From Clostridia bacterium (lineage in GTDB: Bacteria; Bacillota; Clostridia; Oscillospirales; CAG-272): DNA of 47,660 nucleotides. Location of the stretch: the NCBI GenBank assembly GCA_017441005.1, contig JAFSAM010000028.1:1-47660 (forward strand), written 5' to 3'. Below the pieces are notes generated by a model, which was not told the DNA's origin, did no database searches, and saw only the letters and a program-made list of their open reading frames with translations. This document shows, in pieces, positions 15,155-23,544 of the stretch. The translations under genes were made by a program, and so were the position numbers. Within the stretch, counting starts at the first letter, position 1. The number at the start of each line of letters is the position of its first letter.

Positions 15155-15997
15155 ATGTTTTGTAACAAATGCGGTGCTCAGATAGCTGACGGCTCCATGT
15201 TCTGTGACAAGTGCGGAGCTTCCCAGCAGGCAGCTCAGGCACCTCAGCAGCCCCAGTATCAGGCTCCCCAGCAGCCCCAGTATCAGGCTCCCCAGCAGCC
15301 CCAGTATCAGGCTCCTCAGCAGCCCCAGTATCAGGCTCCCCAGCAGCCTCAGTATCAGGCTCCTCAGCAGCCTCAGTATCAGGCTCCCCAGCAGCCTCAG
15401 TACCAGGCTCCTCAGCAGCCTCAGTATCAGGCTCCTCAGCAGCCCAGATATCAGGCTCCCCAGCAGCCTATGAACATCGCTTCTCTCAAGAAGTATACGC
15501 CCTTCATTGCCGTTGGTATGGCAGCAATCGCATTGCTCTTCGGTATCATCGTACTCTTCAATATGTTTGACGTAAGTGCAACTGTTTCAGCAGGCGCATG
15601 GGGTTCACAAACAGCTTCCGGTGACGTTTCCGAAATACTTGAAGGTGACGGAATGGGCATCATTCAAGTAGGTAATATCATCTTCGGTCTCGTCCTCATC
15701 GTAATCGCAGCAGTCGGCGGTCTTTTCTTCGCAAAGAATTACGGCGTTAAGATCTACGATTCTCTTACCGCAGTACCTTTCGTTAAGAAGGATTCTCCCC
15801 TCTTCGCTATGGGTGCTCTCGGTGCGATTGGCGCGCTCATCCACTTCATCTGCTTCCTTTGCGCAGGCTCTTCAGAAAGCAGCTTCGGTGTAACCGCTTC
15901 CGTTTCAGTCAGCGCTCCTTGGTTTACATGGGTTATCCTCATTGTATTCGCAGGCATCGCTGCACTCGATATGTTCGTATTCAACAAGAAGAACTAA
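15155..15997 (+). CDS. Zinc-ribbon membrane protein with PQQPQYQA tandem repeats
   Basis: 280 residues. The N-terminus is a four-Cys zinc ribbon (FCNKCG ... FCDKCG). It is followed by a Gln/Pro/Tyr-rich linker made of nine copies of an 8-residue unit (QAPQQPQY; the ninth has Arg) plus a partial tenth. Four hydrophobic segments follow (FIAVGMAAIALLFGIIVLF, a second near residue 180, ALGAIGALIHFICFL and WVILIVFAGIAALDMF). Proteins with a cytoplasmic zinc ribbon, disordered linker and membrane domain are common and mostly uncharacterised in Clostridia. A decayed copy of its 3' end lies at 141-284. Confidence 0.8.
   Translation: MFCNKCGAQIADGSMFCDKCGASQQAAQAPQQPQYQAPQQPQYQAPQQPQYQAPQQPQYQAPQQPQYQAPQQPQYQAPQQPQYQAPQQPQYQAPQQPRYQAPQQPMNIASLKKYTPFIAVGMAAIALLFGIIVLFNMFDVSATVSAGAWGSQTASGDVSEILEGDGMGIIQVGNIIFGLVLIVIAAVGGLFFAKNYGVKIYDSLTAVPFVKKDSPLFAMGALGAIGALIHFICFLCAGSSESSFGVTASVSVSAPWFTWVILIVFAGIAALDMFVFNKKN
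15236..15469 (+). repeat. In-frame 24-bp tandem repeat
   Basis: Nine full units of a 24-bp repeat from 15236 to 15451 plus 18 bp of a tenth, each coding QAPQQPQY. Units differ only by synonymous third-base changes (CCC/CCT, TAT/TAC) and one Gln-to-Arg change, so the array probably changes length by slippage or recombination while staying in frame. Confidence 0.95.
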
Positions 15998-16020
15998 GAA
16001 TTACATAACAAATACCAAAA

Positions 16021-16055
16021 ACGGTATGCGGAAAAATTCCGCATACCGTTTTTTT
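16021..16055 (+). terminator. Terminator of the zinc-ribbon gene
   Basis: A 13-bp stem (16021-16033 with 16037-16049), a 3-nt loop and a run of seven T, 24 nt after the stop codon. Resembles the terminator at 310-343 that follows the decayed paralogue. Confidence 0.9.
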
Positions 16056-16078
16056 GATTTTATGTCTAAAAATATTTG

Positions 16079-16870
16079 TTATTGTGCCGTACCGTCGGGA
16101 GAATCGGGGACGTTATTGCTGTTATTGTTATTGTTATTGCTGTTATTGTTGTTATTGTTTTTCTTCTTTTTCTTTATAAGCCCCAGAACCGCACCGGCAC
16201 ATCCTCCGGCCACAGCACCGACAAGAGCATTCTTCCAAACGCCGTCAAACAGGGAAGCATTCTTTTTCTCCTTCAGAGAAGTATCGACGTCAAACTCTAT
16301 ATTATCAACAATATCCTCTATGATATTGTATTCTTGCTCGGTGATCTCTGTCATCGACTGGAAGGTAAATGTATATACATCTTTATTTACGACAGTCACA
16401 AACTCGCACAAATAGTAGCCTGCTTCTGAATCATAATAATCTATCCTTGCAAATTTATATTCGCTCTTATAAACAGAATAATCGTCTATTCCCAACCTTT
16501 TACCAAGCTCTTTTGCAAAATCGGCCACTTCCTCATCAGTATAATTGGACAGGTTTGCCACACCCGAGTCGGTTGCGTTTTTCCGAACAAGCATTTCAAG
16601 GAATTCGCCGTCATCAAAAAACAAAATCGAATCCATATAAGCATCATTGTCATAAAGAATGCTGTGCATACTGTCATAAGTAATTCCGAGCTCGTCGAGC
16701 TCTGCATTGTTTTCTATATTATCGCGTGTAAATACGTACCACATAGAATCGTCCAACTCAACAGTCATATCCGTTCCGTCAAGCTTGTATGTCTTTGCGC
16801 TGACGGTCAGCGGCAGCATCATAACAAAAACAGTAAATGCCAATATCAAGATCCGTATGCTCTTTTTCAC
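16079..16870 (-). CDS. Secreted/membrane protein with poly-Asn C-terminal tail
   Basis: 263 residues with a GTG start at 16870, preceded by GGAGG at a good distance; an ATG at 16927 would begin upstream of the promoter-proximal region and is less likely. There is an N-terminal signal peptide (RILILAFTVFVMMLPLTVSA), then an alpha/beta extracellular domain of unknown family. A hydrophobic Gly/Ala-rich segment follows (LVGAVAGGCAGAVLGLI), which is probably a membrane anchor. The end is a cytoplasmic KKKKK stretch and NNNNNNSNNNNNNSNN encoded by a trinucleotide tract. The promoter is at 16899-16927. I cannot name a function. Confidence 0.7.
   Translation of the reverse strand: MKKSIRILILAFTVFVMMLPLTVSAKTYKLDGTDMTVELDDSMWYVFTRDNIENNAELDELGITYDSMHSILYDNDAYMDSILFFDDGEFLEMLVRKNATDSGVANLSNYTDEEVADFAKELGKRLGIDDYSVYKSEYKFARIDYYDSEAGYYLCEFVTVVNKDVYTFTFQSMTEITEQEYNIIEDIVDNIEFDVDTSLKEKKNASLFDGVWKNALVGAVAGGCAGAVLGLIKKKKKNNNNNNSNNNNNNSNNVPDSPDGTAQ
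16112..16159. repeat. Trinucleotide microsatellite encoding poly-Asn/Ser
   Basis: A run of GTT/ATT-type triplets on the + strand (AAC/AAT/AGC on the coding strand) giving the Asn-rich tail of the protein at 16079-16870. Slippage would change tail length without changing frame. Confidence 0.85.
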
Positions 16871-16898
16871 TACTGTATACCTCCGTAGATTTTTCTTA

Positions 16899-16927
16899 AT
16901 TATATCATAACCTTGAAAGCATTGCAA
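16899..16927 (-). promoter_or_regulatory. Promoter of the poly-Asn-tail gene
   Basis: On the - strand: TTGCAA (16927-16922), a 17-bp spacer and TATAAT (16904-16899), 29 bp from the GTG start. Its position supports the GTG at 16870 over the upstream ATG at 16927, which falls inside the -35 box. Confidence 0.65.
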
Positions 16928-17009
16928 TACATTTCACCGCGTAATGTACTACGCTGACCGATCACTGTGCCGAAAATTAATAAAACTGACGTACATTTTT
17001 TGTCTTTGC

Positions 17010-17038
17010 TTGACGAATCGTAAAAAATATGGTATCAT
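17010..17038 (+). promoter_or_regulatory. Promoter of the membrane LuxR regulator gene
   Basis: TTGACG at 17010-17015, a 17-bp spacer and TATCAT at 17033-17038, about 70 bp before the ATG at 17108. Confidence 0.6.
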
Positions 17039-17107
17039 TATATGGATTTAAGACTTCGTCGAATTGGCTTTTGTGTGAACGATATAAAGAAAGGAGCCTA
17101 TACATAT

Positions 17108-18193
17108 ATGAAAAAAACATTTGCTTTCGTTTCGATTTTTATATTATCGCTCTTTTCTCTTACCGGCTGCGGCAAAACCGAAGGAAAAAGCTCGAGCATA
17201 ACCGTAATTTACGGGGTGATCGCCCTTTTGTCGGCAATTATTCTGATCGGTTTTCTCGTTCGCGAGAAGAAAAAAACCAACTGGTTTTCACTCCTGTTCT
17301 TCTTGGTATTTGTAGTTAACCTAAGCTATTTCTGGCTTTCCGTTTCAAATACGCTCGGTATGGCTCTCATGGCAAATCGCATCGCATATTTAGGCTCGAC
17401 TTTCCTGCCGATGACCATGCTGTTTATAATTTTGGATGCGACAAACACCACCTATCCCAAGTGGTTGTCCCCTGCCCTTTCCGCCTTCGGTGCAATTGTA
17501 TTTTTGTTCACGGCAAGTCAGGGCATATTCTCGTTCTATTACAAATCGGTCGAGCTTGACACCTCGCTCGGTTACTCGTTCCTCGTGAAGGAGTACGGCC
17601 CCCTTCATCTGCTTTATTCGGTATATCTGATCGGCTATTTTGCCGTTATGGTAGGCTTTATCATACTTGCAATAACAAAAAAGAAAACCGACTCCCCCTC
17701 CCATGCCGTTGTCCTTGTTTGCTCGGTTTTGGCGAATATAGGCGTTTGGACACTCGGCAAAACGTGGGATATTGAGTTTGAATTTCTTTCGGTTTCCTAT
17801 TTGATAAGCGAACTGTTCCTCATCGGTCTGCACACCCTCATCAGTGAAAACGAAAAGCTCAAAGCCCTTATTAAAGAGAAAGAGAGCGTACCGATGCCCA
17901 TAGCGGTTACAGCCCCCGCCCTTGAAGGCACACCGGCATCGGAGGTCGATTCCGAAAAGCTCGATGCATTTCTTAAGGGGATCGAGGAGCTTACAAACAC
18001 AGAAAAATTAATTTTCGATGCCTATATTGCCCATTCCTCCACAAAAGATATTATGGCTTCCCTAAACATTAAAGAAAATACACTGAAATTCCACAACAAA
18101 AATATATACGGCAAACTCGGAGTTTCCTCACGCAAGCAGCTTCAAGAGATCCACAGTATCATAGCGTCGCAAAACAACGATAAGACCGAATAA
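17108..18193 (+). CDS. Membrane-bound LuxR-type regulator with 7TM sensor and lipobox-like start
   Basis: 361 residues starting MKKTFAFVSIF, with AAGGAG at 17091-17096; a longer in-frame start at 17042 overlaps the promoter. The first 20 residues look like a lipoprotein signal ending LTGC. Seven or eight transmembrane segments follow, resembling the 7TM N-terminal region of some histidine kinases. After a coiled linker (ENEKLKALIKEKE) the C-terminus is a LuxR-type helix-turn-helix: LTNTEKLIFDAYIAHSSTKDIMASLNIKENTLKFHNKNIYGKLGV. There is no kinase or receiver domain, so it would be a one-component membrane regulator. The lipoprotein gene 19 bp downstream is probably cotranscribed. Confidence 0.75.
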   Translation: MKKTFAFVSIFILSLFSLTGCGKTEGKSSSITVIYGVIALLSAIILIGFLVREKKKTNWFSLLFFLVFVVNLSYFWLSVSNTLGMALMANRIAYLGSTFLPMTMLFIILDATNTTYPKWLSPALSAFGAIVFLFTASQGIFSFYYKSVELDTSLGYSFLVKEYGPLHLLYSVYLIGYFAVMVGFIILAITKKKTDSPSHAVVLVCSVLANIGVWTLGKTWDIEFEFLSVSYLISELFLIGLHTLISENEKLKALIKEKESVPMPIAVTAPALEGTPASEVDSEKLDAFLKGIEELTNTEKLIFDAYIAHSSTKDIMASLNIKENTLKFHNKNIYGKLGVSSRKQLQEIHSIIASQNNDKTE

Positions 18194-18212
18194 CCACCAA
18201 AGAGGCAAAAAA

Positions 18213-19004
18213 ATGAATAAAACTCTTTCCCTTGTCTTATGCTTGATTCTTATGTTGACCCTTGCTTCGTGTGCAGGTGAAACGGAAACTCAAAGCGATG
18301 CTGAAGCTACCGCCCTTGCCGAATCAGCCGCGGATACTACAGAAGAAACGTGTGCAGAAAAAACGCCGCTTTACGATGGAGCTCCAATATTCGATGCCGA
18401 AAAAGCATATAACAACTTGCTTGATAACTACTACAAGCTCATTGCAAATCCCGAAAACGAAGCCCTTTACTTTGAAGGGGCAACAGGCATTATTGAAGCA
18501 GTCTGCTCTCTCGGCGATGAAGCTCTCAATACCATCGGCTATGCCTTTTTGGATATTGATTCCGACGGGATCGAAGAACTCTTTATAGGAATTCTCTCCA
18601 AAAATGTCGAACACGTCAAAAACGAACTCTATGCCGTATATACTCACAACGGTGAAAAACCCGTTCTCCTGCTCGAAGGAATGGCGAGAAGTGCCTATTC
18701 TTACATAGGCAAGCAAAGCTTCTTCTATCACGGCTCGGGAGGTGTAGCTTACTCGTTTTTCGGAGAGTATGTATTTAAGGATGAGACACTTGTCCCCAAA
18801 TACTATTACTTCACTTATGGGAGAACAGAAGAGTTCAGAAAGATCGGTTTCTACCACAATACAGGCGAACAGTGGGATAAACCCGTATCGGGAGAGCTTT
18901 TGGGAACGTCCGATGAATTCTTCGCCCTCCAAGACGAGCTTGCTCAAAAAACAGTACAAATCGAAAACATCAAATTTTCTGATTTCAAAATCGATAATTA
19001 CTAA
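18213..19004 (+). CDS. Lipoprotein of unknown function
   Basis: 263 residues with a lipoprotein signal (LILMLTLASC, Cys20), an acidic Ala/Thr/Glu-rich linker, then a globular domain containing AFLDIDSDGIEELFIG, a calcium-binding-like DxDxDGxxE loop common in secreted Clostridia proteins. It probably lies on the outer face of the membrane. It follows the membrane LuxR regulator closely and shares its terminator, so it may be its partner or target. Confidence 0.7.
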   Translation: MNKTLSLVLCLILMLTLASCAGETETQSDAEATALAESAADTTEETCAEKTPLYDGAPIFDAEKAYNNLLDNYYKLIANPENEALYFEGATGIIEAVCSLGDEALNTIGYAFLDIDSDGIEELFIGILSKNVEHVKNELYAVYTHNGEKPVLLLEGMARSAYSYIGKQSFFYHGSGGVAYSFFGEYVFKDETLVPKYYYFTYGRTEEFRKIGFYHNTGEQWDKPVSGELLGTSDEFFALQDELAQKTVQIENIKFSDFKIDNY

Positions 19005-19056
19005 GTCGTTTTCCGATTACCTATCTGATTATCGATTATTTGTTATAAAATAAATA

Positions 19057-19105
19057 ACCGACCTATAGCGCTTCCCAAATGGAGAGCCGCATAGGTCGGT
19101 TTTTC
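19057..19105. terminator. Bidirectional terminator between convergent genes
   Basis: Ten-base arms ACCGACCTAT (19057-19066) and ATAGGTCGGT (19091-19100) enclose a smaller imperfect hairpin, and a T-rich tail follows. It separates the rightward lipoprotein gene from the leftward one at 19143. Confidence 0.75.
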
Positions 19106-19142
19106 TTTATGATGTAATAACTATATTCAAAATTACTGCGTC

Positions 19143-19967
19143 TTATGCCGCGGCGGTTTCGTCAGTATCCTCGAGAGGCTCGCCGTTTTCGTTGAAGTAT
19201 TCAACGGTAGTTGTGCCGTCGTCGTTATAAGTCGTTACTTCGAGCTTATACGATCCGCCGCCCCAAGAATCGACAAACAGAGGAATATACTTGATCTCCT
19301 GAATAAGCTTATCGCCGCTGAACTTCTTTTCGTTCATCTTCTTCGCGTTGTCGCCGTAAGTGTATTCCATTCTGTAGTCATATTCTATCGAACCGTCTGC
19401 CTTGTACATGGTTTCCTTCATAAGGTCGCCCTTGCTGTCGCTTTCGCATACGTACTTCGTGCCGTCCTCGTTGTACTGGGTAGACTTTGCCTCGTAATTG
19501 TAGCCGTCTGTATCTACGCCGTACTCTGCCTCGTAAGCAAGTCTGTCGCCCTTATACATCTTGATGGTCTTGATGTTTCCGTCTTCAAAGTATTCGTACT
19601 CATTCTTATCCTCGGTCGTGCTTCCGTCGGCAGCATAGTGGATACACTTTATCCAGTTGCCGTTATCGTCATAAAAATAAAGATCGCACGCGCCGTCCTT
19701 TTTGATTGCGGCAACACCGCATACAGAGCATTTTCCGGTTTCCGAATCGTGTGCTTCCACCTCTGTCTTTTCGTTACATTCGGTGCACAGCTTGAAGTGG
19801 CTGTCCTTGTCTACTACCCAATCAGCACCTACCGTATGCTCATGGGCTACACTCTCATTTTCTGTTTCCTTTGTGTTTTTGTCGGTATCTCCTCCGCAGC
19901 CTGCAAGAACAACTGCAGTAAGAAGGCATACGCCTGTCACACCCAACAATTTCTTAAAAAGCTTCAT
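19143..19967 (-). CDS. Lipoprotein with zinc-ribbon-like and YD/MORN-like repeats
   Basis: 274 residues. Lipoprotein signal with LAGC at Cys24, then an acidic linker and a small four-Cys module (KLCTEC ... KCSVC) that could bind zinc. The rest is a series of strand-turn-strand repeats (YFYDDNGNWIKCIHYAADGS, EYEYFEDGNIKTI, TYNDDGTTTVEYFNENG) resembling MORN-like or RHS/YD beta repeats. It is probably surface-exposed. The promoter is at 20016-20044. No enzymatic motif was seen. Confidence 0.7.
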   Translation of the reverse strand: MKLFKKLLGVTGVCLLTAVVLAGCGGDTDKNTKETENESVAHEHTVGADWVVDKDSHFKLCTECNEKTEVEAHDSETGKCSVCGVAAIKKDGACDLYFYDDNGNWIKCIHYAADGSTTEDKNEYEYFEDGNIKTIKMYKGDRLAYEAEYGVDTDGYNYEAKSTQYNEDGTKYVCESDSKGDLMKETMYKADGSIEYDYRMEYTYGDNAKKMNEKKFSGDKLIQEIKYIPLFVDSWGGGSYKLEVTTYNDDGTTTVEYFNENGEPLEDTDETAAA

Positions 19968-20015
19968 AAATATTCCCCTTTCGGATATTTTGAAAATTAT
20001 TAACGCATTTATCGC

Positions 20016-20044
20016 AGTTTATCATATCCTGCCGTTATTGTCAA
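20016..20044 (-). promoter_or_regulatory. Promoter of the repeat lipoprotein gene
   Basis: On the - strand: TTGACA (20044-20039), a 17-bp spacer and TAAACT (20021-20016), about 50 bp from the start at 19967. Confidence 0.55.
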
Positions 20045-20071
20045 CCTTATATTGTTAACAATCAAATAAAA

Positions 20072-20932
20072 TTACAAATCGAAGTTCATCTTATCGTGCA
20101 TAAAGTCAATAAATGTCCTTACGTTGCCGTATGCCGCCGCCTTTTTATAGTAAATGCATACCGTCTGGTACTCCTTGAAATCGGTTATATCAAGAGGAAT
20201 CACGTCATTGTTTGCACTTACCTTGGCATATAATTCGCCCGCCGCGCCGACGGCAACACCCGAGCCGATTATTCGCATAAAGCAAGCGGAGTCGTTTACC
20301 TGTGCCACAAGGTTTGGCGAAAAGCCCGCCTTGTGACAGGCGTTCTGCAAGACCATATAATGATTACCGTAGAGACTCAGGTTGGCAAAGCTTTCGCTTT
20401 TCAACTGTTCGAGCGTAAGCTTATGTCCGCATAAGTGGCTATTCTTCGATGCATAAATAAGTATTCTCTGATTACAAAGCTCAAAAGAGTCCCATCCCGC
20501 ATAGTCCTCGCCCGCGGTATCTATTATTACGTCATAGCCGTCATAATTGGTATCGTCGAAATCGGCTATCAGCTTAAATCTCGTATTGGAATGCTTTTGC
20601 TTATATTCCACCACCTTGTCGGTTATGTAGGTCCTCAATGCCTTTACAAGTATTCTGATCTCACGCGTGTCGTCTGCTCTATCGGAAACGGCACTCACCG
20701 CATCGTCAAGCTCCCTAAACACCACAGTCAGCGAATCGAGCATCCTCTTTCCGTTTTCGTTCAGCACGATCTTATTTGGCAGTCGGTCGAACAGCTTACA
20801 ACCGAGCTCCTTTTCGAGCCTTTTTATTGATACCGACACCGATGTCGGCGGCACCATATATTTTTCGGCGGTCTTGGATATGCTCAAATACCGCGCGCTG
20901 TCAAAAAAGTATCTTAACTGCAATAATTCCAT
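20072..20932 (-). CDS. LysR-family transcriptional regulator
   Basis: 286 residues. The N-terminal winged helix-turn-helix (LQLRYFFDSARYLSISKTAEKYMVPPTSVSVSIKRLEKELGCKLFDR) is a clear LysR signature, followed by a substrate-binding-like effector domain. It is divergent from the M20 peptidase operon at 21063 with 130 bp between starts, the usual layout for a LysR regulator and its target. The inducer is unknown. The promoter is at 20956-20984. Confidence 0.88.
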   Translation of the reverse strand: MELLQLRYFFDSARYLSISKTAEKYMVPPTSVSVSIKRLEKELGCKLFDRLPNKIVLNENGKRMLDSLTVVFRELDDAVSAVSDRADDTREIRILVKALRTYITDKVVEYKQKHSNTRFKLIADFDDTNYDGYDVIIDTAGEDYAGWDSFELCNQRILIYASKNSHLCGHKLTLEQLKSESFANLSLYGNHYMVLQNACHKAGFSPNLVAQVNDSACFMRIIGSGVAVGAAGELYAKVSANNDVIPLDITDFKEYQTVCIYYKKAAAYGNVRTFIDFMHDKMNFDL

Positions 20933-20955
20933 GTAGATTTCACCCCTTTGTCACA

Positions 20956-20984
20956 AGTATAGCATATCTTCAAAGTAATAGCAA
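20956..20984 (-). promoter_or_regulatory. lysR promoter
   Basis: On the - strand: TTGCTA (20984-20979), a 17-bp spacer and TATACT (20961-20956). Confidence 0.5.
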
Positions 20985-21002
20985 GAGCATACTAAGATAT
21001 TC

Positions 21003-21030
21003 TTTACAAATATACCGAGGAGAGTATAAT
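21003..21030 (+). promoter_or_regulatory. Promoter of the M20 peptidase operon
   Basis: TTTACA at 21003-21008, a 16-bp spacer and TATAAT at 21025-21030, 33 bp before the ATG at 21063. It faces the lysR promoter, so both could be controlled from the 20984-21003 interval. Confidence 0.55.
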
Positions 21031-21062
21031 TTTTTATAGAAATATTTTTTTGAGGTTTTCCT

Positions 21063-22223
21063 ATGGATATCAAAGAACTGTTCGCCAAAATTGATGCGAA
21101 CACAAAAAAATACACGGATTTTCTGTGCAAAATATGCTCGTTCGAGGCAAGGGCATACGACAAAGAGGAGCTTGACAGGTTAAGCGACTATATCACCGAA
21201 TTTGCGGAAAAAGAAGGTTTTTCGGTCACCCGCACCCCTTTTGAAAAATGCGGAGACTTTCTCTCTGTCGAAATAAACCCCGATAAAGAAAAGGACGGTA
21301 TCTTTCTTGCGCACACCGACACCGTACACGAAAAGGGGGCATTCGGCACACCCTCAGTCAGGGAGGATGACGAAAAAATCTATGCTCCCGGGGCTATCGA
21401 CTGCAAGGGCGGTATTGCCATCGCAATGCTTCTTATGAAGGTGCTGAAGGAAAGCGGATATTCCAAGAATCTGAAGCTTCTTCTTACCACCGACGAAGAG
21501 ATTTCAAACATACTCGGCGGTCAAAAGGAACGTGAGTTCTTCTATGACAGCGTTAAGGGCCATCCCTTCGCCATCAACTGCGAGACGACACAGTCCGACG
21601 AGGTATGCATTTCGAGAAAGGGCATACTGCGTTACAGAATAGACGTTACAGGTAAATCGGGACACTCGGGCATTCACTATTTCGAGAGTAAAAATGCGCT
21701 TGCCGAAGCGGCTCACAAAATCGTTGCACTCGAAAGCGCAAGTAAAAAAGGCGGCACGAGCTACAGCTGTAACATAATCAATGCAGGAAAAATCGCAAAC
21801 ATAATCCCGGGTGAATGTTCGTTTACCATCGACGTGAGAGTGCTTACCCATAAAGCGATTTCCGATGCTAAAGAAACGGTAAAAAACATAGTCGAAAAGA
21901 GCTACATCGGCGGTACGATGTCGACCTGTACTCTTCTCAGCGAAAGACCCCCTATGGAAAAGACCGACGATACCGTAAAGCTGTTTGACGAGCTGCTCGG
22001 AATCACTCAAAAATACGGGCTCGGCAGTCTGACTCCCGTAGCATCGGGCGGCGGCTCCGACAGCTGTTACACCCAGAAAGCGGGTGTACCCTCGATTTGC
22101 GGTATGGGTGCCTCCGGAGAATTCTGTCACACACCGCAAGAATATGCAAACAAAAGCAGCATTCCCCTCAGAGCAAAAATAATCACCGCATTTATCTTTG
22201 AAAGAGAGGAAAGATCATTATGA
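21063..22223 (+). CDS. M20-family metallopeptidase (ArgE/DapE-like)
   Basis: 386 residues with the M20 pattern: AHTDTVH (first metal His and Asp), PGAIDCKGG (bridging Asp), LTTDEE (catalytic Glu pair), GGGSDSC and a C-terminal FCHTPQE His. It hydrolyses N-acyl amino acids or dipeptides with two zinc ions; the substrate cannot be told from sequence. It is cytoplasmic. First gene of a three-gene operon; its stop overlaps the start of the CapA-like gene (ATGA at 22220-22223). Confidence 0.85.
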   Translation: MDIKELFAKIDANTKKYTDFLCKICSFEARAYDKEELDRLSDYITEFAEKEGFSVTRTPFEKCGDFLSVEINPDKEKDGIFLAHTDTVHEKGAFGTPSVREDDEKIYAPGAIDCKGGIAIAMLLMKVLKESGYSKNLKLLLTTDEEISNILGGQKEREFFYDSVKGHPFAINCETTQSDEVCISRKGILRYRIDVTGKSGHSGIHYFESKNALAEAAHKIVALESASKKGGTSYSCNIINAGKIANIIPGECSFTIDVRVLTHKAISDAKETVKNIVEKSYIGGTMSTCTLLSERPPMEKTDDTVKLFDELLGITQKYGLGSLTPVASGGGSDSCYTQKAGVPSICGMGASGEFCHTPQEYANKSSIPLRAKIITAFIFEREERSL

Positions 22224-23515
22224 AAATGACATTCAGCGTTGCAGGCGATATGCTTGTACAAAGAAGAATATCCCCCGAGAGCGACGGCTTTTCGGAAATA
22301 AAGGCACAGCTTGAAAAGGGCGAGGTCAGATTCGTTAACCTCGAAACCACGCTTCATAACGGCGAATTCCCCGGCAACCAGTTCTGCGGCGGAAGCTATC
22401 TCCGAGCAGACCCCAAGACTCTCGATGACGTAAAAGCCTACGGCTTCAATATGGTCAGCTTTGCAAACAATCACACCCTCGATTTCGGTCAGGGCGGACT
22501 TCTTGCAACTAAAAAATACGTCGACGAGGCAGGTCTTGTGAATACAGGTGCCGGTAGCAACCTTGACGAGGCGTCTGCCCCCGCATATCTCGACACGAAG
22601 AGCGGCAGAACAGCCCTCATTTCCGTCGTTTCCACCATCAACAACGAAGCCGCCATTGCAGGCAGACAGTCAAGAAGATTTGCGGGCAGACCGGGTGTCA
22701 ACGCACTCCGTATATCCTCCTATCTTCAGGTGACAAAGGATCAGTTTGAAACAATCAAAGAGATCAGCCGTGTAAGCAAGATAAATGCTCAGCGCGACAT
22801 CGAAAGAGCCGAGGGCTATTTCACACCTCTGTCAGACGGTGCCGAAGCGCTCGGAAATCTTGAATTTAAGCTTGGCGACGAAACCAAATACGTTACCCAT
22901 CCTCATCCGGAAGATATGGCAAGGGTAGAAAAAGCAATCTACGAAGCCGAAATGATGTCCGACTGCATCATAGTTTCGGTTCACTCACACGAGATCGCGG
23001 GCGACAAAAAAGAAAATCCCTCCGACTTTTTGACCGAATTTGCACACAGATGCATTGATGCCGGTGCGCACGCGGTCATCGGCCACGGCCCTCACCTCCT
23101 TCGCCCGATCGAAATATATAAAGGCAGACCGATCTTCTATTCACTCGGCGATTTTGTGATCCACAACGAGTGCATCCCGTTTGCTCCCGAGGAAATGTTT
23201 GCCGAAAAGGGTATGACATCCGATTCAACAATGCGTGAATTTTTCTGCGTAAGGTCGAAAAACTACACTCGCGGTCTTATGCGTGACCACAGAATGCTTG
23301 AAGCCATTATCCCACACTTTGAAATGGAAGACGGAAAGCTCACCTACCTTGAGCTTATGCCCATTGAGCTTAACTTCGAGAAAAAGATATGGCAGTCGGG
23401 TAATCCCCGTTTCTCGGCAAAGCACGGCATAATCGAAAGACTGGCTGAAATGTCAAAAACATACGGCACAGAAATAACTGTTGACGAGCGCGGCTTCGGT
23501 ATTGTAAAATTATAA
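22220..23515 (+). CDS. CapA-family metallophosphatase-like protein
   Basis: 431 residues. AGDMLVQ at the N-terminus, ETTLHN, FANNHTLDFGQGG, SVHSHE and GHGPHLL with YSLGDFV are the conserved motifs of the PGA_cap/CapA family, a calcineurin-like metallophosphoesterase fold associated with poly-gamma-glutamate capsule synthesis. Unlike CapA it has no membrane anchor and begins directly with the catalytic domain, so it is likely cytoplasmic. With an M20 peptidase upstream and a deacetylase-like protein downstream it may act in breakdown or remodelling of a polymer rather than capsule synthesis; this is inferred. Confidence 0.8.
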   Translation: MKMTFSVAGDMLVQRRISPESDGFSEIKAQLEKGEVRFVNLETTLHNGEFPGNQFCGGSYLRADPKTLDDVKAYGFNMVSFANNHTLDFGQGGLLATKKYVDEAGLVNTGAGSNLDEASAPAYLDTKSGRTALISVVSTINNEAAIAGRQSRRFAGRPGVNALRISSYLQVTKDQFETIKEISRVSKINAQRDIERAEGYFTPLSDGAEALGNLEFKLGDETKYVTHPHPEDMARVEKAIYEAEMMSDCIIVSVHSHEIAGDKKENPSDFLTEFAHRCIDAGAHAVIGHGPHLLRPIEIYKGRPIFYSLGDFVIHNECIPFAPEEMFAEKGMTSDSTMREFFCVRSKNYTRGLMRDHRMLEAIIPHFEMEDGKLTYLELMPIELNFEKKIWQSGNPRFSAKHGIIERLAEMSKTYGTEITVDERGFGIVKL

Positions 23516-23544
23516 CGGTATAATAAAAAATGAGGTAAAGCAAT

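Noticed and set aside
15204..15570. Open frames in other frames of the 24-bp repeat array (RLPSSPSI or SGSPAAPV repeats)
   Set aside because: The repeat length is a multiple of three, so all frames stay open; only the zinc-ribbon frame has a start, ribosome site and domains.
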